Position numbers and translations under genes: made by a program | The notes under the pieces: model-generated | Told to the model about the DNA's origin: nothing | Databases searched by the model: none | What the model saw: the letters and a program-made list of their open reading frames with translations, nothing else | In this document: positions 1 through 6,395 of the stretch, piece after piece | Position numbering within the stretch: position 1 is the first letter of the stretch | Layout: the number at the start of each line of letters is the position of its first letter | NCBI GenBank assembly: GCA_964353405.1 | Contig: CAYGWJ010000262.1 | Span: forward strand, 1 to 19,771 | Direction: 5' to 3' | Length of the DNA: 19,771 nucleotides | Origin: JBGLNJ01 sp964353405 | GTDB lineage: Bacteria > Chloroflexota > Anaerolineae > Fen-1058

Positions 1-399
1 CCCATTGCCCGCTATTTCGGCATGACGCTTTCCTATACGGAAGAACGTAATGCCGTCGTCAGTCTGCCTTACAATCCCAATTTGGATCATCCCCTGGGCG
101 GCATCCACGGCGGCGTGTATGCCACGCTGCTGGACTGCGCCGGTTGGTTCACCGCCGCCGCAGCGCACGAGGTCGCTTGTTGGATCGCAACGGCAGAAAT
201 GTCCATTCACTTTCTCCTGCCAGTCAAGCAGACCTCCCTGCGTGCGATAGGGCGCTTGCTCAAACCTGGCAAGCGCCAGGATATCGTCGAAATGAACCTG
301 TATGATGCGCATGACCAATTGGTAGGACACGCAATCGGGTCCTTTATCGTCCTTCCCGACATATCGTTAGCCGACATGCTGGCCGCCAAACATGAATAA
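1..399 (+). CDS. PaaI-family hotdog-fold thioesterase (5' end outside window)
   Basis: The frame is open from the first base of the window, giving seven residues (PIARYFG) before the first ATG at 22. The protein is therefore cut at its N-terminus and 132 residues are visible. The HGGVYATLLDCAG segment, preceded by an Asn/Asp/Gly-rich loop (NPNLDHPLGG), is the signature of the PaaI/4HBT hotdog family, in which the HGG loop binds the acyl-CoA and an acidic residue on the central helix assists thioester hydrolysis. The later stretch EMSIHFLLPV matches the family's core strand. Family members usually have about 130-150 residues, so little is missing. Substrate cannot be read from sequence; an aryl- or acyl-CoA is the family default. 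The stop TAA is the first triplet of a heptamer repeat leading to the radical SAM gene. Confidence 0.85.
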   Translation, partial: PIARYFGMTLSYTEERNAVVSLPYNPNLDHPLGGIHGGVYATLLDCAGWFTAAAAHEVACWIATAEMSIHFLLPVKQTSLRAIGRLLKPGKRQDIVEMNLYDAHDQLVGHAIGSFIVLPDISLADMLAAKHE

Positions 400-431
400 C
401 CCGATACCCAATATCTAATACCCAATATGAC
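397..431 (+). repeat. Heptamer-repeat spacer, five units
   Basis: Five 7-bp units run in register: TAACCCG, ATACCCA, ATATCTA, ATACCCA, ATATGAC. The 11-bp word ATACCCAATAT occurs at 404-414 and 418-428. The first unit holds the stop codon of the thioesterase and the last holds the ATG of the radical SAM gene. No Shine-Dalgarno sequence lies between them, so the whole 27-bp spacer is repeat. Confidence 0.75.
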
Positions 432-1821
432 CGATAACTCTCTCCAATCCTTTGCCGAGCAATTCGTCACGAGCACCCGCCGCTACCTCTTTATCCGGCT
501 CGAAGACGGTGTGCTGATTCTGCGCCCGAACAAGGTGCATCACCTCAACCCGACCGCGGCGGCGATGCTGCACGCGCTCTACTCGGCGGAAACGGTGGAC
601 GTGCCGGCCGTCGTCGCGCACATTGCCGCGCAATACAATGTCGAGCCGGCGCGCGTCGAGGCTGACCTTGAATCGCTCCTGCGCAGTCTAAGCGTCTTGC
701 TTTCGAACCAACCGGGCTGCGCGCCCGCCGTCAAGCAGACGCCGTTCGGCACGCACAAGCGGCGCTATCCGGTGCTGGCCGAAATCGCGCTGACGTACCG
801 CTGCCAGAATCGCTGCACGTTCTGCTACGCCAGCGCGCCCGACCGTGGGCGCAAGGTTCCCGCCATGTCCACCGCCGAGGTCAAGACGGTGATGGACAAG
901 ATTGTGGATCAGGCGCACGTGCCGAGCCTGTCCTTTACCGGCGGCGAGCCAACCGTGCGCCGCGATCTGCCGGAGCTCGTCGCACACGGTCGCTCGCGCG
1001 GGCTGTGGATGAACCTCATCACCAACGGCATCCGCTGTGCCAGGCCCAACCTGGTCCAAGCGTTGGCCGAGGCCGGGCTCGACAGCGCACAGGTGAGCCT
1101 GGAAGCGGGCGACGCGGCGACGCATGACCTCGTCGTCGGCCGGTCGGGAGCGTTCCAGCGAACTGTGCAGGGCATTCGCAACTTGCGCGCAGCGGGCATC
1201 CGCGTCCACACCAACACGACGATCAACCGGCACAACCGGGACGCGCTGCACGGCCTGATTGACCTGGTGGCCGAGCTCGGCTCGGAGCACCTTTCGATGA
1301 ACATGGTCATCCGCACGGGCGATGCGGTGGGTCAGACGGACATTGGCTATGCCGACATCGGCCCGCTGGTGCTCGATTTGAAAAAGCACGCCGAGGACAA
1401 GGGACTGAAATTCATCTGGTACAGCCCGGTGCCGTTCTGCCTGTTCAATCCGGCGGCGTACGGGCTGGGCAGCCCGTCCTGCTCGGCAGCGGACGGCCTG
1501 CTTTCGATCGCGCCCGATGGCGGCGTGCTGCCGTGCTCCAGCTTTGAGCAGGGCGTGGGCAATCTTCTGCGGCAAGAGTTTGACGCGGTATGGAATCGCC
1601 GCTCGGCCAAATACTGGCGCGAAAAAGAATTTTTGCCGCCGGGCTGCCGCGCGTGCGAATACGCCGAGTTGTGCTGCGGCGCGTGCCCGCTGTATTGGGA
1701 CGAGCAAAAGACGTTCGCCGAAATTGCCGATCACCTGCAGCCGGCGTCGCCATGGGCCAATGCGCTCTGGCGCGTCAAGCGGCGCGTGTTCGGCCAGGTG
1801 CGCGGGGTCGGGGTCAAGTAG
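427..1821 (+). CDS. PqqD-like/radical SAM/SPASM fusion protein
   Basis: This 464-residue protein has three parts. Residues about 18-95 resemble PqqD/RRE peptide-binding domains, with an LxPNKVHHLNPTA-type strand-helix pattern. Residues about 115-330 are a radical SAM core with the CX3CX2C cluster at C126, C130 and C133 and a GGEP SAM-binding motif at 172-175. The C-terminus carries Cys at 352, 370, 407, 410, 416, 417 and 420, the layout of a SPASM or twitch region holding auxiliary Fe-S clusters. Known relatives modify peptides (PqqE, sactipeptide maturases) or act in heme-type pathways (AhbC/AhbD, NirJ). A fused PqqD-like domain favours a peptide substrate, but no precursor peptide gene is visible nearby. 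The ATG lies in a repeat with no ribosome binding site, so translation may be coupled to the upstream gene or leaderless. Class is secure; substrate is unknown. Confidence 0.9.
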   Translation: MTDNSLQSFAEQFVTSTRRYLFIRLEDGVLILRPNKVHHLNPTAAAMLHALYSAETVDVPAVVAHIAAQYNVEPARVEADLESLLRSLSVLLSNQPGCAPAVKQTPFGTHKRRYPVLAEIALTYRCQNRCTFCYASAPDRGRKVPAMSTAEVKTVMDKIVDQAHVPSLSFTGGEPTVRRDLPELVAHGRSRGLWMNLITNGIRCARPNLVQALAEAGLDSAQVSLEAGDAATHDLVVGRSGAFQRTVQGIRNLRAAGIRVHTNTTINRHNRDALHGLIDLVAELGSEHLSMNMVIRTGDAVGQTDIGYADIGPLVLDLKKHAEDKGLKFIWYSPVPFCLFNPAAYGLGSPSCSAADGLLSIAPDGGVLPCSSFEQGVGNLLRQEFDAVWNRRSAKYWREKEFLPPGCRACEYAELCCGACPLYWDEQKTFAEIADHLQPASPWANALWRVKRRVFGQVRGVGVK

Positions 1822-1953
1822 CAAGAGGCAGGAGGCAAGAGGCAAGAGGCAGGAGGCAAGAGGCAAGAGGCAGGACTCGTGACATTTGACGCATGGCGCA
1901 TCACGTTTTACGCATTACGTATTACGCATTACGCATTACGTTTTACGCATTAG
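1821..1953 (+). repeat. 19-unit heptamer array filling the spacer
   Basis: Reading from 1821 the spacer divides into nineteen consecutive 7-bp units. The first eight are GCAAGAG or GCAGGAG variants (1821-1876), then three intermediates (TCGTGAC, ATTTGAC, GCATGGC), then GCATCAC, GTTTTAC and GCATTAC variants up to 1953. The register does not change when the unit sequence changes. The array starts on the last base of the TAG stop of the radical SAM gene and its last unit runs into the AGGAG ribosome binding site of the next gene. Confidence 0.85.
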
Positions 1954-1962
1954 GAGCTTTCA

Positions 1963-3147
1963 ATGCCACAACGCATGTCACTCGATCAACTGGATAAATT
2001 CCTCGGCGACGCACGCGGCAAGGTGGATGGCGTGGCGCAAGAGGTGAGCCACGTGCAATTGCAGTTCACCAGCGCGCACAAGGCCAACCAAACGATGCAC
2101 GACGCGACGTTGAACGACCTCAGCCTGCGCGCGGCGTATGACCTGAACGCGCTTCCGGCCGACATTCGAAAAGCGTTTGACGCGCGCGTGGTGCAAGAAC
2201 GCGAGACGCTGGACAGGCGGCGGCAGGAATTGCTCTCGCAGATTGTCCCTAAAGCCGAGCAAATCGCCGATGGCCTGCTTCAGCGCGCACAAAAGGCGAC
2301 GGCCGACATCAAGTCGGTCAATCCGCGCCTCAACGCGCAAGAGGAAAAATTAAAGGCCAGCCTCGCCGAAGCAGAGGCCGAGTTGAACCGGCTCAACCAA
2401 GAGATCAAGCGGCGGTCGGGTTGCCTGACGGTGTTTTTCAACTTTTTCAAGATCAGCGAGCTGGATCGCCAGCGGCACAGGCTGCTGGGGCGTATGGAAG
2501 AGAACGGCCAAGCCTTGAAGAGTGTGCGAGAAGAATGGGCCAAGACCAAAGCGCAATATGCGACGGAAGAAACCGGGCTTGAAAAGCAGTGGCAGCAGGC
2601 GAACGTGGATGCCGCTCGCGCGCGTGAAGAGCTGGCGCAGCTGAGTGATGACGCCAGGCGAAAAGAGCTGGCCTTGCGCCGGGCCCTCGTTTACGTGTTT
2701 GACCATTGGGAGACGGCGCTGCAGCCGGCGGGCAATCCGCTGATAGATGAGATCAACCAGATGGCGCATTTCAATCTTGCCCAGAATGCTTACGAGCAAG
2801 GCCTGGGCAAGGTGGCGGGCTTGATCGCGCTTTTGAGCGGCGTGAGCCAGGGCTTGCAGAGCATCGGCCAGAGCGTGGACGCGCTCATCAAGGAGCAGGG
2901 GATGCACTCGGCGTATCTCAAGCCCGTCAGCGTGACGGTGGACGATGGCGTGATCCAGTTCCACAAGCAGTGGGATGATCTGCGCGGCAAGCTCAAAGAC
3001 GAACAGGCGCTGGCGCAACATCCGGGCGAGTTCAGCGCGCTGTTCGACGCGGAAGTGAAAGGGCCACTTTCCGAGGCCAACATCAAGCGTATGTTTGATT
3101 CGCTCAGCGGCGCTTTGACGGCGGCCACCCAGGGTTGGAAGGGATGA
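1963..3147 (+). CDS. Coiled-coil protein of unknown function
   Basis: I do not recognise a named family. The 394-residue product has no signal peptide or convincing membrane span. Residues about 65-150 and 165-245 are rich in Glu, Lys, Arg, Gln and Leu in heptad-like patterns and look like two long coiled-coil helices joined by a short hydrophobic hinge (CLTVFFNFF, about 154-162). The C-terminal 150 residues are mixed helical and more hydrophobic. The start at 1963 is well supported: AGGAG sits 6 bases upstream, directly after the heptamer array. The next gene on the same strand starts 53 bp downstream, past a palindrome, and encodes a membrane protein with a zinc ribbon. The two may act together as a membrane-associated complex, but this is inferred only from position. 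Confidence 0.75.
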   Translation: MPQRMSLDQLDKFLGDARGKVDGVAQEVSHVQLQFTSAHKANQTMHDATLNDLSLRAAYDLNALPADIRKAFDARVVQERETLDRRRQELLSQIVPKAEQIADGLLQRAQKATADIKSVNPRLNAQEEKLKASLAEAEAELNRLNQEIKRRSGCLTVFFNFFKISELDRQRHRLLGRMEENGQALKSVREEWAKTKAQYATEETGLEKQWQQANVDAARAREELAQLSDDARRKELALRRALVYVFDHWETALQPAGNPLIDEINQMAHFNLAQNAYEQGLGKVAGLIALLSGVSQGLQSIGQSVDALIKEQGMHSAYLKPVSVTVDDGVIQFHKQWDDLRGKLKDEQALAQHPGEFSALFDAEVKGPLSEANIKRMFDSLSGALTAATQGWKG

Positions 3148-3154
3148 GTCGGAT

Positions 3155-3187
3155 AGACCTGTGAGGTTTAGGAAACCTCACAGGTCT
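3155..3187. repeat. 15-bp-arm palindrome (AGACCTGTGAGGTTT family)
   Basis: A perfect inverted repeat has arms AGACCTGTGAGGTTT (3155-3169) and AAACCTCACAGGTCT (3173-3187) around the 3-base loop AGG. No T-run follows, so it is not a classical terminator, although it may stall or stabilise RNA between the two genes. An arm differing at one base recurs at 18877-18939 inside the TPR gene, which marks it as a dispersed repeat. Confidence 0.85.
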
Positions 3188-3200
3188 TGCGAGGGAGACC

Positions 3201-3695
3201 ATGAACAAAACACTGTTGCTGATCGTGCTGATTTTGGGCGGCTTGATGGTGGGCGCGGGCCTGTTGTTTCTATGCGCGGCGATGGTCAAGCCGGAACGGC
3301 TGGCCCTGGCCGTCATCCTGATCCTCATCGGCGGGGCGGGCGCCGGGTGGGCCGGGCTCACGTGGCAGCATCTGAACAATATTGACCCCAAGCGCCTGGC
3401 CGACCGCATCGTGGAGATGGCGCGCCTGCAAGGCCAGTTTGAAACGACGGCGGCGGAAGCGGTGGCAGAGCTGGCGGCTCCGGCGGCGAGCGTTCAGCAG
3501 GCTTTGGAGCTGTTGCAGTCACGCGGCGAGGCCGTGCCGGAACAGCGCGAGGACCGGCGCGTGTACGTATTCCCCAACCTCAAAGAGAGCAAGGTCGAGC
3601 GGCGCTGTCCGTATTGCGGCGCCCAGTTCCCGGTCAAACAGGCGCTTTCGCAATGTCCCAACTGCGGAGGCAACCTCGAACTCAAACGGACGTGA
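3201..3695 (+). CDS. Small membrane protein with C-terminal zinc ribbon
   Basis: The 164-residue product has two hydrophobic helices (about 5-27 and 34-55) forming an N-terminal membrane hairpin. Residues about 64-125 are helical followed by two short strands, a pattern compatible with a winged helix. The C-terminus is a zinc ribbon with CPYC at 136-139 and CPNC at 152-155. A strong ribosome binding site (GAGGGAG) precedes the ATG by three bases. The stop overlaps nothing, but the sigma-factor GTG starts four bases later, so the two are probably cotranscribed and translationally coupled. No named family was recognised. A membrane-tethered regulator is one reading; a zinc-stabilised adaptor is another. 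Confidence 0.8.
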   Translation: MNKTLLLIVLILGGLMVGAGLLFLCAAMVKPERLALAVILILIGGAGAGWAGLTWQHLNNIDPKRLADRIVEMARLQGQFETTAAEAVAELAAPAASVQQALELLQSRGEAVPEQREDRRVYVFPNLKESKVERRCPYCGAQFPVKQALSQCPNCGGNLELKRT

Positions 3696-3699
3696 CCTC

Positions 3700-4275
3700 G
3701 TGTCCACCCTGCCCGATGACCAACTAGCCGAGCAAGTGGCCCGCGGAGAGCAACAGGCTCTCTTGCATCTCTACGACCGCCATGCGGGCCGCGTCTATGC
3801 TCTGGCGCTGCGCATGTTGGGCGATCCGATGTCGGCGGAAGAAATCACGCAGGATGTGTTCTTCAAATTGTGGTCGCGCGCGCGCAGTTACCTGGCCAGC
3901 CGGGGCTCGTTTTCCACCTGGCTGCTGAGCATCGCCCGGCACGCGGCGATTGACCGTCTGAGGCTCGACCGCCGCCGCCCGTCTCTGGCTGACGACGAGG
4001 AGATGGACGAGGCGTGGGCCGAACTCCCTGATGCAGACTCTACTTCGGAAGAAGCCCGCTGGCGGGCACTTTATTTTGCCGTTCGCGCATTGCCGCACGA
4101 ACAACGGCAGGTCATCGTGCTGGCCTATTACCAGGGGCTCAGCCATAGCCAGATTGCCGAGATGCTGGGCTGGCCCCTGGGGACGGTCAAGACCCGCCTG
4201 CGGATGGGAATGGAACAGCTTCGCAGGCAATGGTTGCATGGAGCAAGCCCGGGTGAAAAATCCGTTGAGGGCTGA
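3700..4275 (+). CDS. ECF-type RNA polymerase sigma factor
   Basis: This 191-residue protein has the two conserved sigma domains of the extracytoplasmic-function group. Region 2 spans about 20-88, with the core-binding DVFFKLW at 52-58 and the GSFSTWLLSIARHAAIDRLR element. Region 4 spans about 124-177, with a helix-turn-helix around SHSQIAEMLGWPLGTVKTR. The frame is open far upstream, but homology begins near residue 5 and the GTG at 3700, four bases after the upstream stop, gives the normal length of about 190 residues. The gene after it encodes an RskA-like anti-sigma factor, so this sigma factor is probably held inactive at the membrane until a signal releases it. The target regulon is unknown. 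The GTG start is inferred; the recognisable SD is weak. Confidence 0.9.
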   Translation: MSTLPDDQLAEQVARGEQQALLHLYDRHAGRVYALALRMLGDPMSAEEITQDVFFKLWSRARSYLASRGSFSTWLLSIARHAAIDRLRLDRRRPSLADDEEMDEAWAELPDADSTSEEARWRALYFAVRALPHEQRQVIVLAYYQGLSHSQIAEMLGWPLGTVKTRLRMGMEQLRRQWLHGASPGEKSVEG

Positions 4276-4358
4276 TTGGGCGTATTAATATGCAGAGTGA
4301 ATGACGCATCCTTGCCAAAATTCCATTAACCTTCGCAAGGGTGGTGTGGAATAGCAGA

Positions 4359-5093
4359 ATGATGAATGTAAATTGTGAGCCTTTCCGGGATTTATTGCCT
4401 TGCTATGCGCTGGACGCGCTCGACCCCGACGAGAGCAGAGCCGTGGCGGCGCATGTGCGCTCGTGCACAGATTGCCAGGCTGTCCTGAAAGAATATAGCG
4501 CGGTGGGCGATGGACTGATGTTTGCCATGCCATGCCAGCCGCCGCCGCCGCGCGTCCGCGCCCGGCTGATTGCGAGCCTGGCTTCCGACAAGCCTCAAGT
4601 GGCGCGCCGCCGGGCGATGCCGCCCTGGCAATGGGTGGCGGGCCTGGCGATGATGGCGCTGGTTGTCTTGAACGTCTCGACGCTGGCGCAGCTCAACGCG
4701 TTGCAGCGCCAGCAGGCAGCGCTCACAGAAGAGTTGTACACAAATCAAAAGGCGTTGTCGCTGGTAGCCTATCCTCAGAGCCGGACGTTCAGTGTGAGCG
4801 GCAAGGCCACCGGCACACTCGTCCTCAACTCGGAGCTTGCCTCTGGCGTCCTGTTTGTGTGGGGATTGGAGCCGCTCGACGCGGCGCACACGTACCAGGT
4901 CTGGCTCATCCAGCCGGACGGAAAGCGCGTGAGTAGCGGGCTGTTCCGGCCAGAGCCGGGCGAAGCATTTGTCTCGGCTTTTATCTCTTTGCCGCAACCC
5001 CTATCCGATTTCGTCGGGCTGGGTGTCACCATTGAGCCGAGCGGCGGCAGCCCTGGCCCCACCACGCCGCGCGTGATTGGGACGACGTTCTAG
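4359..5093 (+). CDS. RskA-like transmembrane anti-sigma factor
   Basis: The 244-residue product has an N-terminal zinc-binding anti-sigma fold with the HX3CX2C motif at H32, C36 and C39, a single membrane helix at about 91-110, a short coiled-coil-like stretch, and a C-terminal domain of about 110 residues resembling the extracytoplasmic RskA domain (VWGLEPLDAAHTYQVWLI region, about 167-184). Its position just after the ECF sigma gene supports a direct sigma/anti-sigma pair. The cytoplasmic zinc finger would bind the sigma factor and the outer domain would sense a signal. A GTG at 4341 in the same frame would add six residues. ATG 4359 (or 4362) is preferred because the homologous part begins there and a GGTGTGGA stretch lies about nine bases upstream. 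Confidence 0.85.
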   Translation: MMNVNCEPFRDLLPCYALDALDPDESRAVAAHVRSCTDCQAVLKEYSAVGDGLMFAMPCQPPPPRVRARLIASLASDKPQVARRRAMPPWQWVAGLAMMALVVLNVSTLAQLNALQRQQAALTEELYTNQKALSLVAYPQSRTFSVSGKATGTLVLNSELASGVLFVWGLEPLDAAHTYQVWLIQPDGKRVSSGLFRPEPGEAFVSAFISLPQPLSDFVGLGVTIEPSGGSPGPTTPRVIGTTF

Positions 5094-5115
5094 CTTTTAT
5101 TTTTGTCGCACGTTC

Positions 5116-5148
5116 AACCGCCAAGACTTTTACGTCTTGGCGGTTTTT
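5116..5148 (+). terminator. Intrinsic terminator after the sigma/anti-sigma genes
   Basis: A perfect 12-bp stem (AACCGCCAAGAC at 5116-5127 pairing with 5134-5145) surrounds a 6-base loop, TTTTAC, and is followed by a T-run (5144-5148). It lies 22 bases after the anti-sigma stop and would end the + strand transcript before the convergent genes on the other strand. Confidence 0.85.
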
Positions 5149-5160
5149 GTCGCGATGGTT

Positions 5161-5439
5161 CTACCGGTTGGCTACACCTAGAACCACGGTCAAGCAGCCG
5201 GATAGAACGCATAGAGCCAGGAACACGCTGCCCAGAATCAAGAACAGCGTTGCTCCGGCGGCTTTTGTCTCCAGGACCGCTTCGGCTGGATTGGCAGGAT
5301 TATAGCGCGCCGTCACTGCGCTGCCCACCAGGTAACGCTCGATCATCTTGTGCGCCTGGCCGCGTCCAAAGCTATTCGCCCCGTAGGCAATTCTGCGGCT
5401 GGTGTATGTTTGTTGCCCCTTTTCTGCTACCCAGGTGCA
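5161..5439 (-). pseudogene. DUF3592-like C-terminal remnant in frame behind sucD
   Basis: Directly after the sucD TAG the same reading frame stays open for 92 codons. It encodes GQQTYTSRRIAYGAN, then the SAVTARYNPANPAEAVLE segment, then a hydrophobic helix (LFLILGSVFLALCVL). This is the C-terminal half of a DUF3592-type membrane protein, where the Y(N/D)P-x-NP motif precedes the last membrane helix. The N-terminal helix and extracellular part normally expected are missing, and there is no start codon before the internal ATG at 5346. A 61-residue product from that ATG is possible. A truncated gene left by a deletion that joined it to the end of sucD fits best. The family call is from memory of the motif pattern, with moderate certainty. 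Confidence 0.6.
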
Positions 5440-6315
5440 CTACCGGGCAGCTTCCGCTACGAGTTGTGGAATCTCTTCCGGATGACTGGCGACGCGCACG
5501 CCCACGGCTTCCAGCGCGGCTATCTTGCCTTCCGCCGTTCCCGCGCCGCCTTCGATGATGGCACCCGCGTGGCCCATGCGCTTGCCGGGCGGTGCGGTGC
5601 GGCCCGCAATAAAGCTCACCACCGGCTTGCTCATCTGCGTCGAGATGAACTCGGCAGCTTTCTCTTCGTCGTTGCCCCCAATCTCGCCGATCATCACGAC
5701 TTGATCGGTGAGCGGGTCTTCTTCAAACATTTCCAGCACGTCAATAAAGCTGGTGCCGTTGATGGGGTCGCCGCCGATGCCCACGCACGTGGACTGGCCC
5801 ATGCCGCGCATCGAAAGCGCATAGACCACTTCGTAAGTGAGCGTGCCGGAGCGCGAGACGATGCCAATGTTGCCGGGCATGGTGATGTGACCGGGGATGA
5901 TACCCACCTTGCACTGGCCGGGCGTGATGATGCCCGGGCAGTTGGGACCGAGCAGCCGCGTGCCCTTCTGGTCGAGGTAGGCGCGGACGCGGATCATGTC
6001 CAGCACCGGGATGCCCTCGGTAATGCAGACGAGGAACGGCACGCCGGCGTCGGCCGCTTCCAGGATCGCATCCGGCGCAGAACGCGCCGGGACGTAACTG
6101 ACCCAAGCGTTCGCGCCGGTTGTTTCTACGGCTTCTTTCACCGTATCGAATACGGGCACTTTGCCGTCCACGGCCCATTCGCCGCCCCGTCCGGGCCTCA
6201 CGCCGCCCACGACCTTGGTTCCATACTCTAACATTTGCCGCGCGTGAAACTCGCCTTCGCGCCCGGTGATGCCCTGGACGATGAGACGGGTGTTTTTATC
6301 AACGAGTATGCTCAT
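5440..6315 (-). CDS. sucD: Succinate-CoA ligase, alpha subunit
   Basis: This 291-residue protein is the alpha subunit of the TCA-cycle enzyme that converts succinyl-CoA to succinate with substrate-level NTP formation. The CoA-binding Rossmann domain is marked by VQGITGREG (about 13-21) and GPNCPG at 123-128. The phosphorylated active-site histidine is H249, in GKRMGHAGAI. Length matches the family (about 290). The ATG is preceded by a GGAGA ribosome binding site. It lies 78 bp downstream of sucC on the same strand, separated by a degenerate heptamer spacer, and the two subunits form the heteromer. A DUF3592 remnant follows in the same frame. Function is firmly assigned. Confidence 0.97.
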   Translation of the reverse strand: MSILVDKNTRLIVQGITGREGEFHARQMLEYGTKVVGGVRPGRGGEWAVDGKVPVFDTVKEAVETTGANAWVSYVPARSAPDAILEAADAGVPFLVCITEGIPVLDMIRVRAYLDQKGTRLLGPNCPGIITPGQCKVGIIPGHITMPGNIGIVSRSGTLTYEVVYALSMRGMGQSTCVGIGGDPINGTSFIDVLEMFEEDPLTDQVVMIGEIGGNDEEKAAEFISTQMSKPVVSFIAGRTAPPGKRMGHAGAIIEGGAGTAEGKIAALEAVGVRVASHPEEIPQLVAEAAR

Positions 6316-6339
6316 GTGGTTTCTCCATTGCAGGTTGTG

Positions 6340-6395
6340 GATTTCCGATTGCGGTGCGCAGATCGAAAACGAGTCTCGGGCCGAAATCCGAGATC
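6340..6395 (-). repeat. Degenerate heptamer spacer between sucC and sucD
   Basis: On the + strand the spacer divides into eight 7-bp units from GATTTCC (6340) to CGAGATC (6395). The outer units are related (GATTTCC, GATTGCG, CGAAATC, CGAGATC) and the central ones are poorly conserved. The array overlaps the sucC stop codon (6394-6396). This is the weakest of the heptamer arrays and rests partly on its similarity in position to the others. Confidence 0.45.

Noticed and set aside
688..1866. Long open frame (392 codons) on the - strand opposite the radical SAM gene
   Set aside because: It is a mirror of the GC-rich codon pattern of the real gene. The translation is Arg/Ala/Gln-rich with no domain, and its start lies in the heptamer array.
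1821..1953. CRISPR array
   Set aside because: Units are 7 bp with no unique spacers and no cas genes are present; it is a simple tandem array.
3382..3699. N-terminal extension of the sigma-factor frame
   Set aside because: It overlaps the zinc-ribbon gene in another frame and reads as Arg/Ser-rich noise. Sigma homology begins after the GTG at 3700.
5116..5148. Bidirectional terminator
   Set aside because: Only the + strand has a T-run after the stem. Read on the - strand the hairpin is followed by GAACG, so only a + strand terminator is claimed.
5350..6231. 293-codon + strand frame opposite sucD
   Set aside because: It overlaps a fully conserved enzyme gene on the other strand and shows no domain or ribosome binding site.
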